From: Actinomycetes bacterium | GTDB taxonomy: Bacteria; Actinomycetota; Acidimicrobiia; Acidimicrobiales; RAAP-2 | Length of the DNA: 42,107 bases | Direction of reading: 5' to 3' | NCBI GenBank assembly: GCA_021791845.1 | Contig: JAJYVT010000024.1 | Location: 1 to 42,107, forward strand | Shown: positions 22,266 through 30,484 of the stretch, in pieces | Layout of the letters: each line of letters starts with the position of its first letter | How positions within the stretch are numbered: position 1 is the stretch's first letter | The notes under the pieces: model-generated | Database searches by the model: none | The model's input: the letters and a program-made list of their open reading frames with translations, nothing else | What the model was told of the DNA's origin: nothing | Position numbers and translations under genes: made by a program

Positions 22266-23696
22266 TCACGCCGCGGTCCCGCCGACCGTGATGCCGGTGA
22301 CCCGCAGCGTGGCCTGCCCGCAGCCGACCGGAACGCTCTGGCCGTCCTTGCCGCACGTCCCGGGGGTGAGGGAGAAGTCCCCGGCCACGGCGTCGACGCG
22401 GCGCAGGATCTCGGGCCCGTTGCCGATGAGGTTGGCGTCGCGCAGCGGCTCGGTGATCCGGCCGTTCTCGATCAGGTACGCCTCGGTGGTGCCGAACACG
22501 AAGTCGCCGGTGGTGGTGTTGACCTGCCCCCCTCCCAGCTTTGCCACGTAGACGCCGCGGGGCGTCTGGGCCACGATCTCCTCGGGGTCCTCGGGGCCGG
22601 GCAGGAGGAACGTGTTGGTCATGCGGACCATCGGCAGGTGGCGGTAGCTCTGGCGCCGGCCGTTCCCCGAGGAGGGGCGCCCCTCCTTCCGGGCCCGCAG
22701 CCAGTCCCACATGTAGTCGGTCAGGATGCCGTGGTCGATGAGCACGTTGCGCGCCGCCGGCCGTCCCTCGTCGTCGACGGCGAAGTTCCCCCACTCCCCT
22801 ACCAGCGTCCCGTCGTCGACCAACGTGACGAGGGGGCTCGCCACCAGTTCACCCACCCTGCCGGTGTAGACCGACGCGTCCTTGGCGATGTGGTCGGCCT
22901 CGAGCCCGTGCCCGCACGCCTCGTGGAAGAGGATCCCGCCGCTGCCCCCGGCGAGCACCACCGGCAGCTCGCCGGAGGGAGCGGGACGGGCCGAGAGCTT
23001 GGAGATGGCGCGGGCCGCGGCCGTGCGGGCCAGCTCGTCCACGTCCACCCGGTCGAAGAGCTCGAACCCCACGGTGCGGGCCACGCTCTCGTAGCCGGTC
23101 TGCATCCCCGCGTCGCCCGACGCCACGCACAGCACGTTGAGCCGGGTGCGCACCTGGTCGTCCTCGGCGAGCACGCCGTCGGTGCTCGCCACCAGGACGC
23201 GCCGCCGGACGTCGCCGTAGGCGGCGGTCACCTGAGTGATCGCCCCACCGGCCGCCCGGGCCGCCTCGTCCGCCCGCGCCAACAGCTCCAGCTTCGCCGC
23301 CTTGGCGACGGTGGACGGAAGCACCTCGGCGCCGGGCCCGGCGGGTCGCCTGGCCGGCAGCGCCACCTCCCGGACGCCGCCACCTCCCTGGCGGGCCACC
23401 GCCGCAGCCGCCGTCGCGGCGGCGAGGAGGCCCTGCTCCGAGAGGTCGGCGGTGTGGGCGAAGCCGGTCGTCTCGCCGACCACCACCCGGATGCCGGCAC
23501 CACGCTCTCGGCCCGAGGACAGCGCCTCCACCTTGCGGCCGTCCAGCGAGGCACCCGACGTCTGGCGGTCCTCGGCGAACACCTCGGCCATGTCGGCGCC
23601 GCGCCGGACGGCGACCTGGAGCACGCGCTCGAGCACCGGGGGCTCGATCAGGGGGGCGTCGTCACCGGCAGCGACCTTCGAAGAGGCTTGCTGCAC
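22266..23696 (-). CDS. tldD: TldD metalloprotease subunit
   Basis: The 476-aa protein carries the zinc motif HEACGHGLEADH (HExxxH followed by a downstream His) within a glycine-rich GGSGGILF context, and the conserved RMTNTFLLPG, GGGQVNTTTGDFVFG and GTCGKDGQSVPV segments of the TldD family. With TldE it forms a protease chamber for small or unfolded peptides. In a different, longer reading the frame continues far upstream, but that part overlaps other genes and is not protein-like. GTG at 23696 coincides with the transcription start predicted from TACGAT, so the mRNA appears leaderless. It is divergent from a thioesterase gene by only 18 bp. Confidence 0.94.
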   Translation of the reverse strand: MQQASSKVAAGDDAPLIEPPVLERVLQVAVRRGADMAEVFAEDRQTSGASLDGRKVEALSSGRERGAGIRVVVGETTGFAHTADLSEQGLLAAATAAAAVARQGGGGVREVALPARRPAGPGAEVLPSTVAKAAKLELLARADEAARAAGGAITQVTAAYGDVRRRVLVASTDGVLAEDDQVRTRLNVLCVASGDAGMQTGYESVARTVGFELFDRVDVDELARTAAARAISKLSARPAPSGELPVVLAGGSGGILFHEACGHGLEADHIAKDASVYTGRVGELVASPLVTLVDDGTLVGEWGNFAVDDEGRPAARNVLIDHGILTDYMWDWLRARKEGRPSSGNGRRQSYRHLPMVRMTNTFLLPGPEDPEEIVAQTPRGVYVAKLGGGQVNTTTGDFVFGTTEAYLIENGRITEPLRDANLIGNGPEILRRVDAVAGDFSLTPGTCGKDGQSVPVGCGQATLRVTGITVGGTAA

Positions 23697-23701
23697 GGCG
23701 G

Positions 23702-23708
23702 TATCGTA
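23702..23708. promoter_or_regulatory. shared bidirectional -10 element between tldD and the thioesterase gene
   Basis: In the 18-bp gap, TATCGTA serves both strands: TATCGT for the rightward gene and TACGAT for tldD. With normal spacing +1 falls at about 23714 (ATG at 23715) and exactly at 23696 (tldD GTG). Both mRNAs would be leaderless, and no Shine-Dalgarno sequence fits in the gap. Confidence 0.6.
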
Positions 23709-23714
23709 ACGGTG

Positions 23715-24155
23715 ATGTCGCCGACCCTGCCCCCCGCTTCGCCCCTGTCGCCGACCGTTGCCGCCGGCCTGGCGGCAACGGTGGAGCTGACCGTCGCCGA
23801 CGTCGACACCGCGGCGTGCGCCCGGACGGGGGACGTGCCGGTGCTGGCGACGCCCCGCCTCGTCGCCCTGTGCGAGGAGGCCTGCTGCCGGGCGCTCGAC
23901 AGCCACCTCCTGGCGGACCGCACGAGCGTGGCCTCCCGGATCCAGTTCGACCACCTGGTGCCGGTCCCGGTGGGAGCGACGGTCCGGGCCGAGGCGACCT
24001 TGGAGAAGGTGGAGGGCCGGCGGCTCGTCTTCACGCTGTCGGTCACCCTCGACGAGAACCACCGGGGCGGCCTGGTGGCGGCCGGGCGCCTCACCCGGGT
24101 GGTCGTCCAGCGCAGCGCCTTCCTGGCCAAGGCCGGCTGCCCCAACGCCGGCTGA
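23715..24155 (+). CDS. FlK-like hotdog-fold acyl-CoA thioesterase
   Basis: The 146-aa protein resembles the fluoroacetyl-CoA thioesterase (FlK) group of hotdog proteins: VPVLATPRLVALCEEACCRA holds the Thr and Glu of the usual active site, and QFDHLVPVPVGATVRAEATL holds the conserved His, followed by VEGRRLVFTLSVTLDE. Such enzymes hydrolyse small acyl-CoA thioesters; the name does not imply fluoroacetate resistance here. The ATG at 23715 gives an N-terminal Pro/Ser/Thr-rich stretch of about 12 residues before the fold. The gene end overlaps a GC-rich repeat that continues past the stop codon. Confidence 0.82.
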   Translation: MSPTLPPASPLSPTVAAGLAATVELTVADVDTAACARTGDVPVLATPRLVALCEEACCRALDSHLLADRTSVASRIQFDHLVPVPVGATVRAEATLEKVEGRRLVFTLSVTLDENHRGGLVAAGRLTRVVVQRSAFLAKAGCPNAG

Positions 24156-24212
24156 CCCGGCTCCGGCCGGCTGACCCGGCTCCGGCCGGCTGCCCCGACG
24201 CCGGCTGACCCG
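24131..24212. repeat. stop-codon-spanning direct repeats after the thioesterase gene
   Basis: The last coding bases and stop (24131-24159) recur at 24184-24212 with one mismatch in 29, and two exact copies of GCTGACCCGGCTCCGGCCG lie between. The rest of the 24156-24359 gap holds only the run-up to dxs, where I see no convincing -35/-10 pair. Confidence 0.85.
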
Positions 24213-24359
24213 CCCCCGAGGCCCGGGAACCTCGCCCCTGACCTGCGCCCTGGTAGGCAAGCGGGCGTTTGTTGGGCGGAACAGCGGCGACCGAGCGGGT
24301 AGCGTGGACGCAACCGAGCCGGCGGCGCTCACCCGGCGCCGGCGGACGTCACATCCGTC

Positions 24360-26417
24360 ATGACGATCCTCCCTCGCATCGAGACCCCCGCCGACCTCCG
24401 CTCCCTCAACCCGGAGGAGCTGGCCACGCTGGCGGCGGAGGTCCGCGCCTTCATCGTGGAGTCGGTCACCACCACCGGTGGCCACCTCGGCTCCAACCTC
24501 GGCGTGGTCGAGCTCACGTTGGCGCTGCACCGGGTGTTCGACTCGCCCCGCGACGCAGTCCTGTGGGACACCGGCCACCAGGCGTACATCCACAAGCTCG
24601 TGACGGGGCGCCGGTACGGCTTCCGGGGCCTGCGCCAGCGGGGCGGGCTCTCGGGCTACCCCAACCGGGCCGAGTCCGACCACGACTGGATCGAGAACAG
24701 CCACGCCTCCACCGTGCTGTCCTACGCCCACGGCCTGGCCACGGCCTGGGCCCTCGGGGGCCAGCTGCTCGGCAGCGGGGGGAACCGCCGCGTGGTGGCC
24801 GTCGTCGGAGACGGCGCCCTCACGGGCGGCATGGCCTACGAGGCCATCAACAACCTCGGCCACTCCGGTCGGCGGGTGCTCATCGTCCTGAACGACAACG
24901 GGCGGTCGTACGCCCCCACCGTGTCGCTGTTGAGCCGGAGCGTCACGACCCTGCGGCTGAACCCCACCTACGTGCAGACCCGCGAGCGCCTGCGCGGCCT
25001 CCTGCGGGACATCCCCGGCGTGGGCGACCTGGCCTATGCGGGGGTCCACGGGCTCACCAGCGCCATGCGCGAGGTGGTGACGCCCCACACCTTCTTCGAG
25101 GCGCTCGGCGTGCGCTATGCCGGCCCCATCGACGGGCACGACGTGGGACAGATCGAGCAGGTGCTCGAGAACGCGGCCGAGTGGAACGGCCCGATCGTGG
25201 TCCACGTCCTCACCCAGAAGGGGCGGGGCTACGCCCCTGCCGAAGAGGACGAGGTGCAGTGCCTCCACGACGTGAAGGGCGGCGTCCGCCCGGCCGTGAC
25301 CGGGACGCCGGCTCGCCCCGGGACGCCGGCTCGCCCCTCCAGCCCTCCGGCCGGCGCGGCGCCGCTCGACGCCGCGCCGCTGCTCGGCGTCGCCCGCGCC
25401 TCGTCGGCCACAGAGGACGCGCCCGGGACCACCGCGAAGGCGGCGGGTGCCAGTCCGATGCCGCCGGCCGCCACGTACACCGACGCCTTCAGCCGCGCCC
25501 TCATCCGGCTGGCCGAGCAGCGACCCGAGATCGTCGCGCTCACCGCCGCCATGCCCGGGCCCACCGGGCTCCTCGGCTTCCAGGCCCGCTTCCCCGACCG
25601 CTTCTTCGACGTCGGGATCGCCGAGCAGCACGAGGTCACGGCGGCAGCCGGCATGGCCATGGGCGGCCTGCGGCCGGTGGTGGCCGTCTACTCCACCTTC
25701 CTCTCCCGGGCGTTCGACCAGATGAACCTGGATGTCGGGCTGCACCGCCTGCCGGTCGTGTTCGCCCTGGACCGGGCCGGGATCACGGGGGACAACGGGC
25801 CGAGCCACCACGGCATCTTCGACCTGGTGCTCACCTTGGCCGTGCCGGGCATGACGGTGTTCGCACCCTCGAGCGCGGAGGACCTGGAGGCCATGCTGGA
25901 GACGGCCCTCGACCTCGACGGCCCGGTGGCCATCCGCTTCCCCACCACCCCCGCACGCCACGCCCCGGCCGGGCGCGGCATGGAGGCGCGGCTCCTGCGC
26001 CAGGGAGACGGCTCGGTCTGCCTGCTGGCCGTGGGCAAGCTGGTCGGCCCGTGCGAGGACGCCGCCGCCGAGCTCGCGGCCGAGGGGATCGACGCCACCG
26101 TCTGGGACGTGCGGACGGTCAGCCCCCCCGACGGGGCGATGCTGGCCGACGCCGCCCGCCACCGCGTGGTCGTCACCGCCGAGGACGGGCTCCGGGTGGG
26201 CGGGGCGGGCACCTACCTCGCCGACGCCGTCGCCCGCACGGCCACAGAGGCGGACCGCCCGGCCCCGCCGGTCACCACCCTCGGGATCCCCCGGTCCTAC
26301 CTCCCCCACGACAAGCCCGACGACCTCCTGGCCAGCGTGGGCCTGGACGCCGCCGGCATCGCCGCCGCCGTCCGCCGGGCCCGGCGGATCGGCGATCAGG
26401 CCTTGTTGGCCCCGTAG
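24360..26417 (+). CDS. dxs: 1-deoxy-D-xylulose-5-phosphate synthase
   Basis: The 685-aa thiamine-diphosphate enzyme joins pyruvate and glyceraldehyde 3-phosphate, the first step of the MEP isoprenoid pathway. It shows GGHLGSNLGVVELTLALH, the DTGHQAYIHKLVTGR His region, the ThDP motif GDGALTGGMAYEAINN, NDNGRSYAPTVS, YAGPIDGHDV, and in the second half DVGIAEQHEVTAAAGMA with the catalytic Glu and GDNGPSHHGIFDL. A Pro/Ala-rich insertion of about 50 residues (near 318-370) separates the two halves, where most DXS proteins have a shorter linker. The ATG at 24360 has no clear Shine-Dalgarno sequence. Its last 22 bases overlap the end of the convergent nucleotidyltransferase gene. Confidence 0.96.
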   Translation: MTILPRIETPADLRSLNPEELATLAAEVRAFIVESVTTTGGHLGSNLGVVELTLALHRVFDSPRDAVLWDTGHQAYIHKLVTGRRYGFRGLRQRGGLSGYPNRAESDHDWIENSHASTVLSYAHGLATAWALGGQLLGSGGNRRVVAVVGDGALTGGMAYEAINNLGHSGRRVLIVLNDNGRSYAPTVSLLSRSVTTLRLNPTYVQTRERLRGLLRDIPGVGDLAYAGVHGLTSAMREVVTPHTFFEALGVRYAGPIDGHDVGQIEQVLENAAEWNGPIVVHVLTQKGRGYAPAEEDEVQCLHDVKGGVRPAVTGTPARPGTPARPSSPPAGAAPLDAAPLLGVARASSATEDAPGTTAKAAGASPMPPAATYTDAFSRALIRLAEQRPEIVALTAAMPGPTGLLGFQARFPDRFFDVGIAEQHEVTAAAGMAMGGLRPVVAVYSTFLSRAFDQMNLDVGLHRLPVVFALDRAGITGDNGPSHHGIFDLVLTLAVPGMTVFAPSSAEDLEAMLETALDLDGPVAIRFPTTPARHAPAGRGMEARLLRQGDGSVCLLAVGKLVGPCEDAAAELAAEGIDATVWDVRTVSPPDGAMLADAARHRVVVTAEDGLRVGGAGTYLADAVARTATEADRPAPPVTTLGIPRSYLPHDKPDDLLASVGLDAAGIAAAVRRARRIGDQALLAP

Positions 26418-27139
26418 GTGCGGACGAAGTCGTTCACCGCGTAGTAGGCGTCGATCGACTCGCCGGCGTCGCCCCAGAAGCCCTCGAGGATGTCGTAGCC
26501 CATCGTCCCCTGGGCGACGTAGTGGTTGTTCACGTCGGTGATCTCGAGCTCGCCCCGGCCCGAGGGGACGAGCCGCTTGATCACGTCGAACACGCCGGCG
26601 TCGTAGCAGTAGATGCCGGTCACGCCGAAGCTTGACGGCGGCTCCTCGGGCTTCTCGATGATCCGCACGACCCGGCCCCCGGCGTCGAGCTCGGGGACGC
26701 CCAGGTGGCGCAGGTGGGAGGGCTCGGAGACCGGGGTGAGCAGGATCCGCCCGCCCCGCGGCTCGGCGAGGAAGGCCTCGACCATGGGCCGGATCGAGCG
26801 CTCCACCACGTTGTCGGCCAGCATGACGAGCACCGGCTCGCCGTCGGCGAAGCGCTCGGCCAGGCCCAGCGCCTCGGCGATGCCGCCCGGCCGCTCCTGG
26901 TAGCCGTAGCTCAGGCGGTCGATGCCGAACTCGTGCCCGTTGCCGAGCAGGCGGAGGAACTCCCCGGCGTGCGTGCCCCCCGTCACCAGCATCATCTCGG
27001 TGATGCCGGCGTTCACCAGGGCCTCGATCGACCACTGGATCATGGGGCGGTCGTAGATCGGCAACAGGTGCTTGTTGGTGATCCGGGTCAGGGGATAGAG
27101 GCGGGAGCCGGTGCCGCCTGCCAAGAGGACGCCTTTCAC
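26396..27139 (-). CDS. glucose-1-phosphate thymidylyltransferase-like nucleotidyltransferase (RmlA family)
   Basis: The 247-aa enzyme opens with MKGVLLAGGTGSRLYPLTRI and NKHLLPIYDRPMIQW, the nucleotide and sugar-phosphate binding signature of RmlA. It continues with VTGGTHAGEFLRLLGNG, VLVMLADNVVERSI (the LGDN-like metal site), IIEKPEEPPSSFGVTGIYCY and RGELEITDVNNHYV. It is of the short type, ending after the core domain, so it may make dTDP- or UDP-sugars for cell-surface glycans. No other rml gene is here. GTG at 27139 follows a TAGGGT -10 element with about two bases of leader. Its tail overlaps the dxs tail by 22 bp. Confidence 0.92.
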   Translation of the reverse strand: MKGVLLAGGTGSRLYPLTRITNKHLLPIYDRPMIQWSIEALVNAGITEMMLVTGGTHAGEFLRLLGNGHEFGIDRLSYGYQERPGGIAEALGLAERFADGEPVLVMLADNVVERSIRPMVEAFLAEPRGGRILLTPVSEPSHLRHLGVPELDAGGRVVRIIEKPEEPPSSFGVTGIYCYDAGVFDVIKRLVPSGRGELEITDVNNHYVAQGTMGYDILEGFWGDAGESIDAYYAVNDFVRTYGANKA

Positions 27140-27147
27140 GGGCGCCC

Positions 27148-27153
27148 ACCCTA
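27148..27153 (-). promoter_or_regulatory. -10 element TAGGGT for the nucleotidyltransferase gene
   Basis: Minus-strand TAGGGT ends eight bases before the GTG at 27139, predicting a two-base leader and no Shine-Dalgarno sequence. Confidence 0.5.
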
Positions 27154-27161
27154 CGCTGCCG

Positions 27162-27677
27162 CTACCACCGGTCCCAGTGCACGACCTCTTCGAACGGCCG
27201 GCGGTCGGGCGTGCCGACGGGCCGCAACGGCCGGTCCGCCGGGTAGCCGAAGGCCACCATGTAGGGGCACACCGTGTCGTCGGGGAGGGAGAGGACCCGC
27301 CGGACCTCATGCTGGTCGCGCACCCCGGCGTGCCCCGAGCCGATGCCGAGGTCGGCCGCCGCCAGCATCATGTAGGCGGTCAGCTGGCCGAAGTCGTACT
27401 GGAGCCACCGGGCGTGGACGTCGTCCTCGGGGTGGTAGGCGACCAGGGCCACCGTCGCCGCCGAGCTGGCGACGTGCCCCGTGCCCGGGCCGGTGGCCGA
27501 GAGCGCCTCCAGAAGGGACCGGTCGGTCACGACCACGAAGTGCCACGGCTGCCAGTTCATCGAGGACGGGGCCCGCCAGCCGGCCTCGAGGATCCGGTCG
27601 AGGTCCTCCCTGGCGATGGGGTCGTCCGAGAAGCGGCGGACGTTGCGGCGAGCCCGGATGGTGTCCCACGTCTCCAT
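27162..27677 (-). CDS. nitroreductase family FMN protein
   Basis: The 171-aa protein has the FMN-binding opening TIRARRNVRRFSDDPI and AGWRAPSSMNWQPWHFVVV, and AYMMLAAADLGIGSGHAG near the dimer interface, then the family end region PYMVAFGYPADRP. It is a short member of the family that uses FMN and NAD(P)H to reduce nitro compounds, quinones or other substrates; the true substrate is unknown. The ATG at 27677 has a GAGGG just upstream. The stop is 22 bp from the start of the nucleotidyltransferase gene on the same strand. Confidence 0.92.
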   Translation of the reverse strand: METWDTIRARRNVRRFSDDPIAREDLDRILEAGWRAPSSMNWQPWHFVVVTDRSLLEALSATGPGTGHVASSAATVALVAYHPEDDVHARWLQYDFGQLTAYMMLAAADLGIGSGHAGVRDQHEVRRVLSLPDDTVCPYMVAFGYPADRPLRPVGTPDRRPFEEVVHWDRW

Positions 27678-27774
27678 CCCTCATGGTCTAGTCCCGTGTC
27701 GGCTCCCGTGCACCCCTGGTGCGGCACGGCGTCGCCCCTTGCGCACGACGCTGGCGGCCGTCTCTACTGGAGCC

Positions 27775-28635
27775 GTGGACGGCGATCCCGGAGACCAGGG
27801 CGGCGCGGTCGGGTCCGACCCCGTCGTCGTCGAGCGACCCGGCGCCAGGCTCGCCGGGGAGCGCTGGGGCGCCGGGCGCCCGGGCGACAGGCCCTGCGTC
27901 GTCGCCCTGCACGAGGGGGTGGCGGACCGGCGCAGCTGGCGCCCGGTGGCCCGACTGGTGGCACACCGCGCCACGGTGGTCGCCTACGACCGCCGCGGGT
28001 TCGGCGAGACCCCGCCGTCGGCCCAGCCGTTCAGCCACGTGGACGACCTGCTGGCCGTCCTGGACACCGTGGCCTCCGGCCCCGCATGGCTGGCCGGCAC
28101 GTCGGGCGGGGCCGGCGTCGCCCTCGACGCTGCCATCGTGGCCCCGGACCGGGTGGCCGGCCTCCTGCTCCTGGCGCCGGGAGTGAGCGGCGCGCCGATG
28201 CCCGAGCTCGACCCCGACACGGCCCGGCTCGACCGCCTCCTGGACGAGGCGTCGGCGGCGGGGGACCTGGAGGAGGTGAACCGCCTCGAGACGTGGCTGT
28301 GGCTCGACGGGCCCTCCCAGCCCGAGGGCCGGGTCGGCGGGGCCACCCGGGCGCTCGCTCTGGAGATGAACGGCATCGTGCTGGCCAACGGCGTCCCCGA
28401 GGGGGCGGGGGCGAGCGGCGTCGACGCCTGGTCGCGAGCCTCCGAGGTGACGGTCCCCGCCGTCGTCGGCTACGGCGATCTGGACGTCCCGCTCTTCGTG
28501 GACCGCTGCGAGGAGCTGGGGCGGCGGATGCCGGGCGCCGTGGTGCGCCGCCTCGAGGGCGTCGCCCACCTGTCCGAGCTCGAGCGTCCCGACGCCGTGG
28601 CCGGCCTGCTCGTCGACCTGCTCGGCCGCGGCTGA
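27775..28635 (+). CDS. alpha/beta hydrolase
   Basis: The 286-aa product follows the alpha/beta-hydrolase order: VVALHEGVADRRSWRPVA (oxyanion region), VVAYDRRGFGETPP, the nucleophile elbow GTSGGAGVALDAA with Ser, VVGYGDLDVPLFVD with the acid Asp, and GVAHLSELERPDAV with the catalytic His. The lid region between is Leu/Glu-rich. The substrate cannot be predicted. The GTG at 27775 has GGAG nearby; the frame is open further upstream but that part is Arg-rich and not family-like. It is divergent from the nitroreductase by 97 bp and convergent with the acyl-CoA synthetase. Confidence 0.88.
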   Translation: MDGDPGDQGGAVGSDPVVVERPGARLAGERWGAGRPGDRPCVVALHEGVADRRSWRPVARLVAHRATVVAYDRRGFGETPPSAQPFSHVDDLLAVLDTVASGPAWLAGTSGGAGVALDAAIVAPDRVAGLLLLAPGVSGAPMPELDPDTARLDRLLDEASAAGDLEEVNRLETWLWLDGPSQPEGRVGGATRALALEMNGIVLANGVPEGAGASGVDAWSRASEVTVPAVVGYGDLDVPLFVDRCEELGRRMPGAVVRRLEGVAHLSELERPDAVAGLLVDLLGRG

Positions 28636-28669
28636 CCCGGCTGACCCGGCTGACCCGCCGGGCGGGTCA
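28630..28669. terminator. GGCTGACCC repeats and terminator palindrome between convergent genes
   Basis: Three tandem GGCTGACCC units begin at the hydrolase stop. The last runs into TGACCCGCCGGGCGGGTCA (28651-28669), an inverted repeat that contains the stop codon of the opposite gene and can fold as a hairpin in either direction. Confidence 0.65.
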
Positions 28670-30355
28670 CGCCGTGGTGGTCGACGCCGCCCCTTCGAGC
28701 CCGAGCATCTCGATCGCCTGCTGGCGCATCTTGAACTTCTGGATCTTGCCCGTCACCGTCATCGGGAACTCGTCGACGAACACCACGTAGCGGGGCACCT
28801 TGTAGTGGGCGATCTGCCCCCGGCAGAAATCGCGCACGGCGTCCTCGGTGAGCGACGACCCCTCCCGGACCTTGACCCAGGCCATGATCTCCTCGCCGTA
28901 CCGCTCGTCGGGCACCCCGATCACCTGGACGTCCACGATCTCCTCGTGGCGGTAGAGGAACTCCTCGACCTCCCGGGGGTAGACGTTCTCGCCACCCCGG
29001 ATGACCATGTCCTTGATGCGCCCGATGATGTTGACGTAGCCGTCCTCGTCCATCGTCGCCAGGTCGCCGGTGTGCATCCACCGGGCCCCGTCGATCACCT
29101 CGGCGGTGCGGCCGGCGTCGTCCCAGTAGCCCAGCATCACCGAGTACCCCCGCGTGCACAGCTCGCCGGACGCCCCGACCTCGACCGCCCGCCCGGTGCC
29201 GGGATCGACCACCTTCACCTCGAGGTGCGGATGGACACGGCCCACGGTCCCCACGCGCTTTTCGATCGGGTCGTCCACCGTCGTCTGGGTCGACACCGGG
29301 GAGGTCTCCGTCATGCCGTAGCAGATGGTGACCTCGGCCATGTGCATGTCGGCGACGCACCGCTTCATGACCTCCACCGGGCACGGCGACCCGGCCATGA
29401 TCCCGGTGCGCAGCGACGAGAGGTCGAAGGACCCGAAGTCCGGCTCGTTGAGCTCGGCGATGAACATGCTCGGCACGCCGTAGAGAGCGGTGCACCGCTC
29501 CTCCTGCACGGCCTCGAGGACGGCCCGGGGCTCGAACCCGGGTGACGGCAGCACGACGCAGGCGCCGTGGGTGGTCGCGCCGAGGTTGCCCATCACCATG
29601 CCGAAGCAGTGGTAGTAGGGCACGGGCACGCACACCCGGTCGTGCTCGGTGAACCGGCACCCCTCCCCCACGAAGTACCCGTTGTTCAAGATGTTGTGGT
29701 GCGACAACGTCGCGCCCTTGGGGAACCCGGTGGTGCCGCTCGTGTACTGGATGTTGATCGGCTCGTCGAAGTCCAACGTCGCTTGGCGGGCCCGCAGGCG
29801 GTCCATGGGGACCCGCTCCCCCGCGCTCAGGAGGGCGTCCCACTCGGGCGACCACAGCGCGACGGTTCGCTCGAGGGCGGGCAGCGACCCCGCCACCGAC
29901 GCGGCCATGGCGACGTAGTCGCTCGACTTGAAGGACGGGGCCACCACGAGGACCCGGCACCCCGACTGCCCGAGCACGTACTCGAGCTCGTGCGGGCGGT
30001 AGGCGGGGTTGATGTTGACCAGGATGACGCCCGCCTTGGCCGTGGCGTACTGCACCAGCGCCCACTCGAGGTAGTTGGGGCTCCACAGGCCGAGCCGGTC
30101 GCCCTTGTCGAGGCCGAGGTCCATGAGGCCGCGGGCGACGAGATCGACCCGGCGGTCGAGCTCGGCGTACGTCAGCCGCTCGCCTTGGTGACGGGAGACG
30201 AACGCCTCCCGGTCGGGGACGCGGGCCACCACGCGCTCGAGGTTGGCCCCGATCGTCTCGCCGAGGAGGGGCACGGTCGAGGGGCCGCTGGCGTACGCCA
30301 CCTGGCCGGGTCGCCCCTGCCGTGCGTTCCCTGCGGACGGGGTGGTGGAGGTCAC
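28667..30355 (-). CDS. acyl-CoA synthetase (AMP-binding, medium/long-chain type)
   Basis: The 562-aa enzyme activates a carboxylic acid with ATP and CoA. It has the P-loop-like motif [18 protein letters not shown], the aromatic [10 protein letters not shown] region, [16 protein letters not shown], the hinge [20 protein letters not shown] and the C-terminal lysine in [13 protein letters not shown]. The N-terminal [18 protein letters not shown] is typical. It probably acts on medium- or long-chain fatty acids, but substrate choice cannot be fixed from sequence. The GTG at 30355 has a TGAACT about 6 nt upstream as a poor -10 candidate. Confidence 0.94.
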   Translation of the reverse strand: MTSTTPSAGNARQGRPGQVAYASGPSTVPLLGETIGANLERVVARVPDREAFVSRHQGERLTYAELDRRVDLVARGLMDLGLDKGDRLGLWSPNYLEWALVQYATAKAGVILVNINPAYRPHELEYVLGQSGCRVLVVAPSFKSSDYVAMAASVAGSLPALERTVALWSPEWDALLSAGERVPMDRLRARQATLDFDEPINIQYTSGTTGFPKGATLSHHNILNNGYFVGEGCRFTEHDRVCVPVPYYHCFGMVMGNLGATTHGACVVLPSPGFEPRAVLEAVQEERCTALYGVPSMFIAELNEPDFGSFDLSSLRTGIMAGSPCPVEVMKRCVADMHMAEVTICYGMTETSPVSTQTTVDDPIEKRVGTVGRVHPHLEVKVVDPGTGRAVEVGASGELCTRGYSVMLGYWDDAGRTAEVIDGARWMHTGDLATMDEDGYVNIIGRIKDMVIRGGENVYPREVEEFLYRHEEIVDVQVIGVPDERYGEEIMAWVKVREGSSLTEDAVRDFCRGQIAHYKVPRYVVFVDEFPMTVTGKIQKFKMRQQAIEMLGLEGAASTTTA

Positions 30356-30470
30356 GGCGCGAGTTCACCAGCCCGACCCTCCCCCCGCAAGGGCAGAGCA
30401 GGAGACGACCCGACCAGCGCACGGCCGGCGGGGCACCGGTCGATGGCCCCGGTCGCCCCGGGAGCGTCGG

Positions 30471-30476
30471 TAACGT
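30471..30476 (+). promoter_or_regulatory. -10 element TAACGT for the DinG-like helicase gene
   Basis: TAACGT ends eight bases before the GTG at 30485, predicting a two-base leader. This supports the GTG over the ATG at 30443. Confidence 0.5.
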
Positions 30477-30484
30477 CGGACCTC

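Noticed and set aside
23697..27149. A very long minus-strand open frame continuing upstream of tldD across dxs and its neighbours
   Set aside because: It is rich in Arg, Gly, His and Pro, overlaps clear dxs and thioesterase genes, and shows no family motif. It is an effect of high GC with few stop codons; only the tldD part is real.
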